Source of the DNA: Akkermansiaceae bacterium
GTDB lineage: Bacteria; Verrucomicrobiota; Verrucomicrobiia; Verrucomicrobiales; Akkermansiaceae
DNA: 35,453 bases
Assembly (NCBI GenBank): GCA_025354565.1
Contig: JANXMQ010000071.1
Span: 1 to 35,453 of the forward strand
Direction of reading: 5' to 3'
Shown: one piece after another, positions 6,900 to 16,306 of the stretch
Numbering within the stretch: the first letter of the stretch is position 1
Layout: each line of letters starts with the position of its first letter
Position numbers and translations under genes: made by a program
Notes under the pieces: generated by a model
What the model was told of the DNA's origin: nothing
Database searches by the model: none
The model's input: the letters and a program-made list of their open reading frames with translations, nothing else

Positions 6900-8356
6900 A
6901 CGGCTCGTTCCATCGTCGGCTTTGGGTGCTGCTGGTTTCGGCAGCGGCAGCTTATGGCGTGTGGCAATCTGAACCAGGCGGCGAACTGGATCGCCGGGCC
7001 TTCATGGTGGTGGCCGGTGGCTTCATCAATCCGCCATCGTTTGTGATCGGGCAGGGCGACCACACCGCGCCGTGGATCGTTAGAACTTTTTCCGTGGAAA
7101 CCATGGCGGATCATCGCCAAGCGCCGACGGTCGTTTCGTTAGGCGATGATCCCGGAGGCTTTTTCCAGGAATCCCCGCCCGCCCCCATCGACCTAGCCGT
7201 GGTGCTGTCGAATTTCCTACGCCTCGGCAAAAAGTCCGCCGCCACCGCCGCCGTGCTCTCATGGCCGACACCGGACCCTATCGGCCTCGCGGCTTTGGAA
7301 AAAACGCTGGCTCGCTTCGACTCATTGGTGATGGCCGCGCCGCTGTCTCGTGGGGCGGTTTCTGAAGCGCTGCCACCGGCGTTCCGGCGGGCTTCACTGC
7401 CTCTGACTGCGGTCTTGGGCAACTCCGCCTACTTGCCGGTCGTCAACCGCGTGCCACTGCCGGGTGTGGTCCTAGCTGGGGAAAAAACGCTGGCGGGATT
7501 CTCGGCCCTGGAATCGGAAGTCCGCGGTCATTTCGAGCCCTTGGTGGCACGCTGGGAGGATCGGGTGGTGTTTGCCATGCCGCTGCTTGCCGTACTGCAA
7601 CGTCTGCACTTGCCGCTCGACGGTGTGGAAATCCGGCCCGGTGCCTATCTCAAACTCAGTCCGGCAGGGCCCATCGTGCCGCTCGATCTTTATGGCCGTC
7701 TGGCCGTGTCGCTCAAGCCGATCCCCGCTTTTGCTGAAATTTCCGCCGCGTCGTTGATCGACGCCCAACCTGGAATATTCCCATCCCAAGCGCCCGATCC
7801 GCTCATCCTCCGCGACGATCAAAGCGCGGCGGAACCGTCCACCCGCGCCTTTTCCCAAAATCTATCCGCCCTCGTCGCCGCCCTCGCCTCCGACACGGGG
7901 CTGGGCCAACCGAGAGCCTTTCCGCGTTTACCCGCAAACGCAGAACTCGCCGTTCTTGCTGGCGTGGTTCTAACGCTCACCCTGCTGGCAGGGCTGGCGG
8001 ATTTCGGGAGAAATCTGAGTTTCATAGTGCTCGCCGGAGTTTGTCTATCAGCCCAATGGCTCGCCGTGGGCACGGCTTCGCTGTGGCTGCCCGGCATCCC
8101 GGCGCTGGCTGCGATTTCCGCCGCGTTTGTGATGGCGCGACTGATCGGGAAATCCGCGCATCAGCCCCTCGCTGAAATCGCCAGCCCGCCAGAATCGGCA
8201 CCGGCTCCGAAGCCAAAGAAAGCCCGTGCACCCCGCACCAAAGCCACCGCCAACCCCGCACTGGTCAAGGAAGTCCCTACCCGAGCCGCCACCGCGAAAA
8301 AACCCGCGACTGAAAAAACACCCACGAAAAAGCGCGCGCCCCGCCGGAAAAAATAA
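6896..8356 (+). CDS. Membrane protein with a CHASE2-like extracytoplasmic domain and basic tail
   Basis: A 486-residue protein starting with GTG inside the stop of the kinase gene. An N-terminal signal anchor (LWVLLVSAAAAYGVW) precedes a large domain (about 30-330). That domain resembles CHASE2 sensor domains in its order of segments: DLAVVLSNFLRLGKKSAATAAVLSW, an 'ALEKTLARFDSLVMAAP' stretch, 'VVFAMPLLAVLQRL', 'PLDLYGRLAVSLKP'. Two or three transmembrane helices follow (about 353-415), then a Lys/Ala/Pro/Arg-rich tail resembling histone H1. CHASE2 proteins normally carry a cyclase, kinase or other output domain after the helices; here only the basic tail is present. The stop codon lies inside the first bases of a REP-like repeat. 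Confidence 0.65.
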   Translation: MNGSFHRRLWVLLVSAAAAYGVWQSEPGGELDRRAFMVVAGGFINPPSFVIGQGDHTAPWIVRTFSVETMADHRQAPTVVSLGDDPGGFFQESPPAPIDLAVVLSNFLRLGKKSAATAAVLSWPTPDPIGLAALEKTLARFDSLVMAAPLSRGAVSEALPPAFRRASLPLTAVLGNSAYLPVVNRVPLPGVVLAGEKTLAGFSALESEVRGHFEPLVARWEDRVVFAMPLLAVLQRLHLPLDGVEIRPGAYLKLSPAGPIVPLDLYGRLAVSLKPIPAFAEISAASLIDAQPGIFPSQAPDPLILRDDQSAAEPSTRAFSQNLSALVAALASDTGLGQPRAFPRLPANAELAVLAGVVLTLTLLAGLADFGRNLSFIVLAGVCLSAQWLAVGTASLWLPGIPALAAISAAFVMARLIGKSAHQPLAEIASPPESAPAPKPKKARAPRTKATANPALVKEVPTRAATAKKPATEKTPTKKRAPRRKK

Positions 8357-8465
8357 GGAGGGCGGACATTTCTGTCCGCCAGCCAATGAGGTGAGCGATT
8401 ACCCGCGCGAAGCACTTCTCTTACGCGAGCCATTGGCAGCACGACTGAAGTCATGCCTCCTATCT
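8352..8465. repeat. REP-like palindromic repeat, copy A
   Basis: The element starts AATAAGGAG followed by a perfect hairpin (GGCGGACA-TTTC-TGTCCGCC). It ends with a GACT-GA-AGTC hairpin followed by CTCCTAT. Its 42-base core at 8404-8445 is matched at 19185-19226 with two differences. GCCAATG and CATTGGC inside it are complementary. The first hairpin could also terminate the upstream operon. It fills most of the gap before the glycoside hydrolase gene. Confidence 0.8.
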
Positions 8466-8521
8466 GAGTTTACGGACCACCAGCGGGCAAGACCACCCAC
8501 GCGGCCCACGTATCCTGACAC

Positions 8522-11185
8522 ATGATTTCGCTCCGCCTCGCCGCCATTTTCACGGCATTTCTAACACCCTTGCCAGCCGCTTGGATCTGGATTGAGGGCG
8601 AGGCTCCCGCCACCGACCACATGCATCGCCATCCGTGGTGGTATGATCAGGTGAAGCGCGACCAGTTTTCCGGCTGCGATTTCATTTCCAACTTCGACAA
8701 GGACCAGCCAGGCGAGGCCGACTACCGCTTCACCGCCAAGCAGGCCGGTGACTATGAATTCTGGGTCCGTGCGAATCCGCTGGCCGCGAAATTGTCTTAC
8801 GCTCTGAACGGCGGCGTGGACACTCCCATCGACCTCGCGCAGGACATGCGTGGCGACCTCAACGTCGCCGCAGACGACAAGCCGGATCTGCGGTTCATCG
8901 CGTGGTGCAAGGTCGGCAAGGTCACGCTGCGGAGCGGGGAAAACACCATCCGTTTTCGCATGACCAGCGAGAACAACCACCATGGCTACCTCGATTGCTT
9001 CGTCTTCAGCAGCGAGCCATTTTCGCCGCACGGCACCACCAAGCCGGACCAACTCGCGGCGGAGTCTGCGAAGGCGGCGGCGTCTCAGAAAGGCTGGTTC
9101 GCTTTCGATCCGAAGCCCGATCCGTTTTCTAACACCGCAGTGACTGACTTGCGGTTTCTCAACGAAAAATTTGCCGGCGAGAGCGGCTTCATCGGCGTGA
9201 AGGATGGAAATTTCATCCACACATCTAACGGCGAGCCTGTTCGCTTTTGGGCGGTGAATGGTCCGCCTGCCGATTTGAAATCCGCCGCTCTCCAACAATG
9301 CGCCAGACTGTTAGCCAAGCATGGCGTGAACATGGTCCGCATTCACGGCGGCTATTTCGACACGAATGGCGAGGTGGATCCGGCGAAAATCCAACACGCC
9401 ATCGAGATCGTCGCGGCGATGAAGGCAGAGGGGATTTATACGCACTTTTCCATCTACTTCCCGCTGTGGCTCGATCCGAAGCCCGGCACCCCGTGGCTGC
9501 AAGGCTACAACGGCAGCCAGCACAGCTTCGCCGCGCTGATGTTCAACCCAGACTTCCAAGCGCGATACCGCAAGTGGTGGACCGCTCTCCTAACAACGCC
9601 AAACCCCGCCACCGGCAAGCGCCTCGTCGATGAACCCGCCGTCGCCAGTTTGGAAATGCAGAACGAGGACTCGCTGCTGTTCTGGACCTTCGACGAGAAG
9701 CAAATTCCAGAAGCGCAGATGCAAATGTTAGAAAAACAGTTTGGCATCTGGCTGGCGGTGAAACATGGCTTGCTGGAGAAGGCCCTCGCGGGATGGAAAA
9801 ATGAAACTCTCAAACACGACTCTCTAACTGATGGTCGCGCTGGCTTTCCTGCGTTGTGGAATATTTTCACCGACCGCACGCCGCGCGATCAGGAGACGGC
9901 GGAGTTTCTGCTAGAGGTGCAGACGCGGTTCTATCAAGAAACGCGGGCCTTTCTGAAAAACCTTGGCTTCAAGGGGCCGATCACCGCGTCTAACTGGATC
10001 ACCGCCAGCCCGGAAATCCTCGGACCCCTGGAAAAACTCAGTTACACCGCCGGCGATTTCATCGACCATCACGGCTATTTCTCATGCAATCACAAGGGCG
10101 AGGCCGCCGACTGGTCGATCCGCGTCGGCCACACCTGGGCGGATCGCAGCGGCCTGCGGTTCGACGCCGAGGAACCGGGCAAACCCAAGCAATTTTCCCA
10201 TCCGGCGATGGACCCGCATTACAACGGGCTGCCCTCGATGATTTCTGAAACCACTTGGTGCCGCCCTAACCGTTTCCGCAGTGAAGCCCCGCTTTACTAC
10301 GCGGCCTACGGCGCGCTGCAACATACCGATGCCATCGCTTGGTTCGCTCTTGATGGCGCGCGCTGGTCGGTGAAACCGGGATTTTTCGAACAACCGTGGA
10401 CAACCATGACGCCCGCCATCATGGGCCAGTTTCCCGCCGCCGCCCTGATCTATCGGCGCGGCCTGATCCATGCCGGCGCGGTGGTGGCGGATGTCGCGCT
10501 CAACCGGATTGATCTGGTGCGATTGAAGGGCACTCCACTGCCGCAGGATGCCGCACTTGACGAACTTCGCCTCAAGGACATTCCACAAGGCACGGAAATC
10601 AAGCCCGGCCAACGCCTCAGTCCCCTGCTCCACCTGATCGGCCGGACCAATGTTCACTTCGTCACCACCCCCGGCACCACCAAAGCCAAGGATCTAACAC
10701 CCTATCTCGATCCCTCCGCGCAAACCGTGCGCAGCAGCACCGATGAGTTGAAATTGGACTATGCACACGGTATTCTAACGATCAATGCACCGGAAGCTCA
10801 GGGAGCCAGCGGCCAATTTAAAACGATCGAAACCCACGATCTAACCATCACCTCGGAGCTGGAACTCGCCCACATCGTCGTTGTTGCCCTCGATCATCTA
10901 CCGCTGTCAAGTTCGCGACGGATGCTCCTCCAAGTCATGTCTGAGGAACAGGAATCCGGTTTCAAAAGCGAACCCGTAACTAACGGCGTCCGCCGCATCA
11001 CCGCGCTCGGCACCGATCCGTGGTTGGTTAGAAATTTCGCGGGGAGCGTGAAATTAAAACGTCCAGACGCCGCCAAGCTCAAGGTCACGCCTCTCGATTT
11101 CAACGGCTACCCGCTCGCCGCCATCGGCACTGCTGCCGCCATCCCACTCCAGTCAGGCACGCTCTATTATCTGATCGCCCAATAG
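8522..11185 (+). CDS. Secreted glycoside hydrolase, clan GH-A / GH5-like
   Basis: A large exported carbohydrate-active enzyme of 887 residues. A signal peptide (ISLRLAAIFTAFLTPLPAA) precedes an N-terminal beta-rich module (about 20-160) of carbohydrate-binding type. A TIM-barrel catalytic region follows (about 220-620). It contains FWAVNGP, NMVRIHGGYFD and EMQNEDS near 377-383, where the NE pair matches the clan GH-A acid/base. MISETTW near 569-575 holds a Glu in the position of the nucleophile. A C-terminal beta domain completes the protein. Proteins of this layout are common in polysaccharide-degrading Verrucomicrobiota. The exact family and substrate cannot be told from sequence alone. It stands alone, with argB 50 bases downstream. 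Confidence 0.8.
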   Translation: MISLRLAAIFTAFLTPLPAAWIWIEGEAPATDHMHRHPWWYDQVKRDQFSGCDFISNFDKDQPGEADYRFTAKQAGDYEFWVRANPLAAKLSYALNGGVDTPIDLAQDMRGDLNVAADDKPDLRFIAWCKVGKVTLRSGENTIRFRMTSENNHHGYLDCFVFSSEPFSPHGTTKPDQLAAESAKAAASQKGWFAFDPKPDPFSNTAVTDLRFLNEKFAGESGFIGVKDGNFIHTSNGEPVRFWAVNGPPADLKSAALQQCARLLAKHGVNMVRIHGGYFDTNGEVDPAKIQHAIEIVAAMKAEGIYTHFSIYFPLWLDPKPGTPWLQGYNGSQHSFAALMFNPDFQARYRKWWTALLTTPNPATGKRLVDEPAVASLEMQNEDSLLFWTFDEKQIPEAQMQMLEKQFGIWLAVKHGLLEKALAGWKNETLKHDSLTDGRAGFPALWNIFTDRTPRDQETAEFLLEVQTRFYQETRAFLKNLGFKGPITASNWITASPEILGPLEKLSYTAGDFIDHHGYFSCNHKGEAADWSIRVGHTWADRSGLRFDAEEPGKPKQFSHPAMDPHYNGLPSMISETTWCRPNRFRSEAPLYYAAYGALQHTDAIAWFALDGARWSVKPGFFEQPWTTMTPAIMGQFPAAALIYRRGLIHAGAVVADVALNRIDLVRLKGTPLPQDAALDELRLKDIPQGTEIKPGQRLSPLLHLIGRTNVHFVTTPGTTKAKDLTPYLDPSAQTVRSSTDELKLDYAHGILTINAPEAQGASGQFKTIETHDLTITSELELAHIVVVALDHLPLSSSRRMLLQVMSEEQESGFKSEPVTNGVRRITALGTDPWLVRNFAGSVKLKRPDAAKLKVTPLDFNGYPLAAIGTAAAIPLQSGTLYYLIAQ

Positions 11186-11236
11186 TCTCACCTTTCCGCT
11201 TTCCCCCGCCAGCCCATCCGCCCTAAGCTCACCGCC

Positions 11237-12106
11237 GTGCATCCCATCGACAAAGCGAACGTCCTCATCGAAGCCCTACCTTACCTCCAAGCATTTCGCG
11301 GAAAAACTTTTCTCATCAAGCTGGGCGGCTCGGCGATGGAAAATCCCGATCTTGTCGCACGGGTCATGCGAGACATCGTTTTCCTCGAAGTCGCCGGTAT
11401 CAACCCCATCGTCGTCCATGGCGGCGGCAAGGCGATCTCCGCCGCGATGGAAGCCGCCGGACTGGAGGCGAAATTTGTGGGCGGTTTCCGCGTCACCACG
11501 GATGCGGCCATCGACATCGTCGCCCGCGTGCTGTCCGAGGAAATCAATCCCGGTCTGGTCCGCATGATCCGTGAATACGGCGGCAAGGCCGTCGGCATCC
11601 CCGGCATTGATGTGTTTTTCGGCGAGAAAATCAAGGGCACCAGCACGGACGGCCAGCCCGTGGACCTCGGCCGCGTCGGCGAAGTCGTCGGTTGCCAACT
11701 CACCCACATGGACGCCGCCCACCGCGCGGGCATCGTGCCGGTCATTTCCCCACTCGCAGCGGAACTCGCCACCGGTCGCCCGCTCAACATCAACGCGGAT
11801 CTCGCCGCCGCCGCCCTCGCCAAGGAACTCCGCGTCGCGAAACTGGTCTATCTATCCGATGTCCCCGGCCTGTTGGCCAATCCCAAAGATCCCGCCACTC
11901 TGATCAAGTCCGTCACCCGCCAAGCGGCAGATGTGATGATCGCGAACGGCACGATTTCCGGCGGCATGATCCCGAAAATCCGCAGCGCCGTGGACGCCCT
12001 CAACGCCGGAGTTCGCAAAGTCCATTTCGTCGATGGCCGCATGCCGCATGCGTTGCTGCTAGAAATTTTCACCGATGGCGGCATCGGCACTGAAGTTGTT
12101 AGGTAG
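11237..12106 (+). CDS. argB: Acetylglutamate kinase
   Basis: It phosphorylates N-acetyl-L-glutamate, the second step of the acetylated arginine pathway, in the cytosol. The 289 residues match the usual length. The N-terminus has KLGGSAM, followed by VVHGGGKAIS for substrate and phosphate binding. GFRVTT, the NINAD segment, LSDVPGLL and the SGGMIPKI segment near the C-terminus are all characteristic of ArgB. The start is a GTG. No other arginine genes are nearby. The gene ends directly in a hairpin terminator. Confidence 0.96.
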   Translation: MHPIDKANVLIEALPYLQAFRGKTFLIKLGGSAMENPDLVARVMRDIVFLEVAGINPIVVHGGGKAISAAMEAAGLEAKFVGGFRVTTDAAIDIVARVLSEEINPGLVRMIREYGGKAVGIPGIDVFFGEKIKGTSTDGQPVDLGRVGEVVGCQLTHMDAAHRAGIVPVISPLAAELATGRPLNINADLAAAALAKELRVAKLVYLSDVPGLLANPKDPATLIKSVTRQAADVMIANGTISGGMIPKIRSAVDALNAGVRKVHFVDGRMPHALLLEIFTDGGIGTEVVR

Positions 12107-12126
12107 CGGCGATCACCGGTCGCCGC
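12106..12126. terminator. Hairpin between convergent argB and pseudopilin genes
   Basis: GCGGCGA and TCGCCGC form a perfect 7-bp GC-rich stem with a 7-base loop. It begins at the last base of the argB stop codon. No strong T-run follows on either strand, so its efficiency is uncertain. Its position between two convergent genes fits a bidirectional terminator. Confidence 0.5.
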
Positions 12127-12153
12127 CACAAATGAACCGCGATGAAATCAATT

Positions 12154-12765
12154 CTACCAAGTGATCACATCATCGGCGGTCGTGCCAGTCTTCGCAGTGG
12201 TCACGCCGTCCGCACCATCGCTGTAGGCAGCCACCCTTTTGTTCAGGACTTTCTGTATGGACCCGGTACCCTTCGGTTTCACAGTAACCCTTTCATCATA
12301 ATCACCATCTAAGATCACATTATACGAGCCGCCCCACGGATCGTAAAGGCCGGTGACTGCGGTCCCTGTGGTATTATAAATGAGACCGTTTTTGTTAGAT
12401 TTCCCTTCTCTAACTGAGAGGAACTTGATCGTCCGTGGATTCAACGGAGCGGGGATGGTTTCGATCCCGAGCAATGCGTTGAGAAATGCAAGATCGGGTG
12501 ACGGTCCGGCAGTTGTTATAGGGGTCGCCGACGGGGTGTCCGTCGTCAAACCGCTCTTCGGCATGGCTCCGTATTCCGTGTAGAAATTATTTACTGCGGC
12601 CTCGATCGCGACGCAGGTAGCGAGGGCGGTGACTTTTTTGGCCTTTTGAATCGCCGCAAAGCCTGCGGTGAAGCCAGCAGCGGCAAGGATCGCGATGATC
12701 GAGATAACAACAAGGAGCTCGACCAGGGTAAAGCCAGCACGGTGACGGGATGATGGGGTTTTCAT
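12154..12765 (-). CDS. Type II secretion / type IV pseudopilin-like protein
   Basis: A 203-residue prepilin-like protein. The class III signal is clear: a short basic leader ending in RAG, then FTLVELLVVISIIAILAAAG, where prepilin peptidase would cut between Gly and Phe and methylate the Phe. The long hydrophobic helix is followed by a globular region typical of major pseudopilins (GspG-like), with YTEYGAMPKSG and DPWGGSYNV. I start at the ATG at 12763-12765, because upstream in-frame residues are not protein-like. Verrucomicrobiota carry many such stand-alone pseudopilin genes, and no secretion genes flank this one. Confidence 0.85.
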   Translation of the reverse strand: MKTPSSRHRAGFTLVELLVVISIIAILAAAGFTAGFAAIQKAKKVTALATCVAIEAAVNNFYTEYGAMPKSGLTTDTPSATPITTAGPSPDLAFLNALLGIETIPAPLNPRTIKFLSVREGKSNKNGLIYNTTGTAVTGLYDPWGGSYNVILDGDYDERVTVKPKGTGSIQKVLNKRVAAYSDGADGVTTAKTGTTADDVITW

Positions 12766-12945
12766 GGCGGTGTAGGGATTGTATTTCACGTTGATGGAGG
12801 AAATGCGAGATTCCGGCGACTGACAATACATCAATCGTTGGCGCAACCACATGGTAAACACTTATACTCGTAATATCCAGCGGACAACCTTTTTTCTTCC
12901 GCCTTTGCCGTTGCGGTGCCGGGAGCCAGACCGCAAGCTGTCAGC

Positions 12946-15303
12946 ATGGCTGGCCCAAATCTGCGAGAACCAATCCTCGATGCCCTCCGCGCCGCGAACG
13001 GCAACCCGCTTTCCAAGTCCCAGCTTGCCCGCAGCCTCAAGCTGCCCGGCCCCCGCGTGACCGAGCTGCGCGACACCCTCGCCGCGCTCGTGAAGGAAGG
13101 CACCCTCACGGAGGGGAAAAAAGCCTGCTACCAACTTCCCGTCACGCCGAAAAACCAACTCACCGGCACCCTCAAGTTTCACCCGAAAGGCCACGCATTC
13201 TTCTTCCCGGACCTCACTGACGAGCACAATCTCGCCGCTGGTATCGACTTCACCGTCCACTCCCGCATCCTCATCGACCGGCGAAATGTGGCCACCTCAC
13301 TCGATGGCGACCGCGTCCTCGTTGCCATCATCAAGGCCGTCCCGCGCCCCTTCCGCCCGCGCAGCGAAAACACCCCGGATCCGGCGGATGAAATGCGCGG
13401 CAGGGTGGAAAAAGTCCTAGCCCGCCGCTCCGGCCGCTTGGTCGGGATCTATCGGAAAAAGGGCGGTTTCGGCTGGGTCGATTGTGACGATAAGGCCATC
13501 GAGGGCCGCATCGACGTCATGGGCGACAGCACCGCCATGCCCGGCCAGCTCGTGGTCGTCGATCTGGACGACTGGCTCGATCGCAACGCCACCCCACGCG
13601 GGCGGGTCATCGAGGTGTTAGGCTGGCCCGGCGATCCGGGCGTGGACATCATTTCCGTGATCCACCGTTTCGGCCTGCGGACCTCGTTTCCCGATAACGT
13701 TCTCGCCTCAGCCCGCGCCGTGCAGGAAGACCCTGAACCGGCGGAAATCGCCCGCCGCAAGGACTGGCGGGACAAGCTCGTCATCACCATCGACCCCGCC
13801 GATGCGAAGGATCACGACGACGCGATTTGGTTGGAAAAAACCACCCGTGGCTGGACCCTCGCTGTCCACATCGCCGACGTTTCCCACTACATCAAGCCCG
13901 GCAGTCCGATGGATCAGGAAGCCATCGAGCGCGGAAATTCCACCTACCTCGTGGACCGCGTGCTGCCGATGTTACCGACCGAACTTTCTAACGGAATTTG
14001 CTCGCTCAAGCCAAATGTGGACCGCCTAACAAAATGCGCCTTGCTAGAAATTTCCGCCGAGGGCGAGATCACCAAGGCCAGGTTCATCGACGCCGTGATC
14101 CACAGTCGCGCCAAGCTCTCCTACGAGCAGGCCCAGGATATTCTCGATGGCAAGCCCGCCCCGGAAGGCTCGGATCCCAAGCTCGTCGGCATGGTCCGGG
14201 AAGGCTGGAAACTTGCCGCCGTCCTGCGCCAGCGCCGCTTCGCCCAAGGCGCACTCGATCTCGAAATGCCGGAAATTAAAATCCGCCTCGACGACCAAGG
14301 CCGCGCCGAAGTCGCCGAGCCCGTCATCCACACCGAGAGCCACCAACTCGTCGAGGAATGCATGTTGGCAGCCAATGAAGCCGTGGCGAAAATCCTTCGC
14401 GAGCGCATGAAGCCCGCGATCTATCGGATTCACGACGACCCCGATCCCTCGCGTTTGATCGACTACACCGAGACCGCCAAGGCCCACGGTTATCGCCCCG
14501 GTGATCTAACCAACCGCGCCCACATTCAGAAATTGCTAGACGATTCCAAGGGCAGCCCTGAGGAGCACGTCATCAAGCTCGGTCTGCTTAAAAGCCTCAA
14601 GCGCGCCGCCTATTCCGCCGAACCCGTCGGCCACTACGGTTTGGCAAAAGGCGACTACTGCCACTTCACCAGCCCCATCCGCCGCTACGCCGATCTCATC
14701 GTCCACCGCGCGCTGCAACCGCTGTTGGAAAACCCGCCCAAGCCCCATGACCGCACGCCCTCGCAAGCGGACCTGCGCGAGCTTTCCCGCCACATTTCCG
14801 ACACCGAGCGCACCTCGTCAGACGCAGAAAGCGAGACCAAACAGATCAAGCTGCTGGAATATCTCGACCGCGTTGCCAGCGCCGCCGAGCCGCCGGTTTT
14901 CGACGGCCTCATCACCGATGTCCGGCCGATGGGACTGATGGTGGAAATCCCTAACATGGGTGTCCGTGGCGTGGTGAAACGCGAGGATCTGCCCGACGGT
15001 CGCTGGCGCTTTGAAGCCCATCGCATGGCCTGGGTTTCCATGGATGGAAAAGTCATTCAGTTAGGAATGCGAATTCCTCTGCGCGTCATCAACATCGACT
15101 TCGACAAGCGCTTCGTCGATTTCGCGGTCGCTGGCAAACCCACCAGCGAAGGCACCCACGTCGCCACACCGCAGCGTCCGGTCATCGCTAAAAAGCATGG
15201 CAAGCCGCACACCAAGCCTGCCGCAAAAGTCGGCCCCGCCACCGCCCGCAAGACTTCCAATTTCGCCACCAAAGAAAAACCCAAGCGCCGCAAGCGGCGG
15301 TGA
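12946..15303 (+). CDS. rnr: Ribonuclease R
   Basis: A processive 3'-5' exoribonuclease of the RNase II/RNB family, 785 residues. An N-terminal winged-helix region (about 1-65) precedes cold-shock domains. The RNB catalytic domain starts with ITIDPADAKDHDDAI, carrying the metal-binding Asp cluster. It continues with HIADVSHYI, the NGICSLKP segment and CHFTSPIRRYADLIVHR. A C-terminal S1 domain (VFDGLITDVRPMGLMVEI) and a Lys/Arg-rich tail complete the protein. This architecture separates RNase R from the shorter RNase II. I start at the ATG at 12946; a frame open from 12916 adds ten poor residues. It is divergent from the pseudopilin gene. Confidence 0.95.
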   Translation: MAGPNLREPILDALRAANGNPLSKSQLARSLKLPGPRVTELRDTLAALVKEGTLTEGKKACYQLPVTPKNQLTGTLKFHPKGHAFFFPDLTDEHNLAAGIDFTVHSRILIDRRNVATSLDGDRVLVAIIKAVPRPFRPRSENTPDPADEMRGRVEKVLARRSGRLVGIYRKKGGFGWVDCDDKAIEGRIDVMGDSTAMPGQLVVVDLDDWLDRNATPRGRVIEVLGWPGDPGVDIISVIHRFGLRTSFPDNVLASARAVQEDPEPAEIARRKDWRDKLVITIDPADAKDHDDAIWLEKTTRGWTLAVHIADVSHYIKPGSPMDQEAIERGNSTYLVDRVLPMLPTELSNGICSLKPNVDRLTKCALLEISAEGEITKARFIDAVIHSRAKLSYEQAQDILDGKPAPEGSDPKLVGMVREGWKLAAVLRQRRFAQGALDLEMPEIKIRLDDQGRAEVAEPVIHTESHQLVEECMLAANEAVAKILRERMKPAIYRIHDDPDPSRLIDYTETAKAHGYRPGDLTNRAHIQKLLDDSKGSPEEHVIKLGLLKSLKRAAYSAEPVGHYGLAKGDYCHFTSPIRRYADLIVHRALQPLLENPPKPHDRTPSQADLRELSRHISDTERTSSDAESETKQIKLLEYLDRVASAAEPPVFDGLITDVRPMGLMVEIPNMGVRGVVKREDLPDGRWRFEAHRMAWVSMDGKVIQLGMRIPLRVINIDFDKRFVDFAVAGKPTSEGTHVATPQRPVIAKKHGKPHTKPAAKVGPATARKTSNFATKEKPKRRKRR

Positions 15304-15353
15304 CATACTGCCGCGCATGAAATTTTGTGGAAGCCCTGCGAGGCCAATGCGGG

Positions 15354-15441
15354 TATGGAGAAGGGGTTTTAAACCCTTTCACTGGCAAGGCTTTTCCCGA
15401 TGCTTCGCGAAGAAAGGGGATGCAATCCCCTTCTCCTTATG
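15354..15441. repeat. REP-like palindromic repeat, copy D
   Basis: The outer arms GGAGAAGGGG and CCCCTTCTCC are exact inverses. Inside them lie hairpins GGGTTTTAAACCC and GGGGAT-GCA-ATCCCC. The right end finishes TCTCCTTAT, like copies B and C. On the reverse strand the centre reads CGCGAAGCA, matching the core of copies A and B. It fills the gap between rnr and the secreted protein gene. The rest of 15304-15490 shows no gene. Confidence 0.72.
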
Positions 15442-15490
15442 ATGCCAAAATCCACAAATCTTCCTGCGTGCCAGTATGAGTAGGCGTGAA

Positions 15491-16066
15491 TCAAGGCAGT
15501 GCGGTGATGACCATTTTCGCACCAGGATCGAATTGAAGGGTCGCATCGACGGCCAATGACGGATTGGTCGTGAAGTTGCTCACGTTCAGATAAACAACGC
15601 CGTTGGCCCAAACTCCACCTTTGACCCGCATGGAGAGCGCGAGCGTGAGCGTGAAAAAGCCGAGATCCTGAGTCGAGCTGACTAACCGATTGACGACCAC
15701 GATCGGCAGCTTGCCTCCGGGGTTGGCATAGGTCCTAGTAAGGGTGGCTTTGGGGATATACTTGGAGATCGCGGTACCTGCGGGTACGACACTAGCCAAC
15801 TGGCCGGTCCCATGGCAGGTCCCGGTGATCGTGTAGGAGTAGGATGTGGCGGCCTTGAGTTTGTGGTTGCCCGACGCATGCAAATTCACCGGCACCACGC
15901 CGGTGGCAGGGGCGGCTGCTACTTTTTGGCCAAACTCCAGATTACTGACATCCACCGTCACACTTGCGTATGCAGCGGATGCGGATGTGGCCCCCAGACT
16001 GAGGGCCGCGATGACGCAGGCAGCGGTGTAGCAGATGGCTGAAGCGTGTGATTTCGTAGTTTTCAT
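15491..16066 (-). CDS. Secreted hypothetical protein
   Basis: A 191-residue exported protein with a signal peptide (KSHASAICYTAACVIAALSL, cleavage probably after ATSASA). The mature part is beta-rich, with few charged residues (VTVDVSNLEF, GVWANGVVYLNVSNF). It carries a single internal Cys (GTCHGTG). No anchor, PEP-CTERM tail or catalytic motif is seen, and the family is not recognised. The overall look is of a surface or matrix protein. It is monocistronic, convergent with rnr across a REP-like repeat. Confidence 0.68.
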   Translation of the reverse strand: MKTTKSHASAICYTAACVIAALSLGATSASAAYASVTVDVSNLEFGQKVAAAPATGVVPVNLHASGNHKLKAATSYSYTITGTCHGTGQLASVVPAGTAISKYIPKATLTRTYANPGGKLPIVVVNRLVSSTQDLGFFTLTLALSMRVKGGVWANGVVYLNVSNFTTNPSLAVDATLQFDPGAKMVITALP

Positions 16067-16306
16067 GATGATGTGTTTGTGTGTTTACCTGTTCTCAATC
16101 CTATTACCCAACAAGAGAATTGGATGAGATAACCGATACGTCACCGGGCGGAACGCGTCAATGAAATTTCACGGTAAATATGATTCCCAGCGTGTTCCAT
16201 ATTAGCTGCCAAGATCCCAGATGGCATGACTTGCCATGGGCCAATGTTGATATGTCGGCAAGCCGGTGGCAACCCTGGATTCCGGGCTGGAGACCGTCCC
16301 AGTGTG

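Noticed and set aside
12838-12868. Promoter for rnr (TTGGCG and TATACT)
   Set aside because: The spacing is 19 bases and the -35 box is poor. The sequence alone does not support it strongly enough for the feature list.
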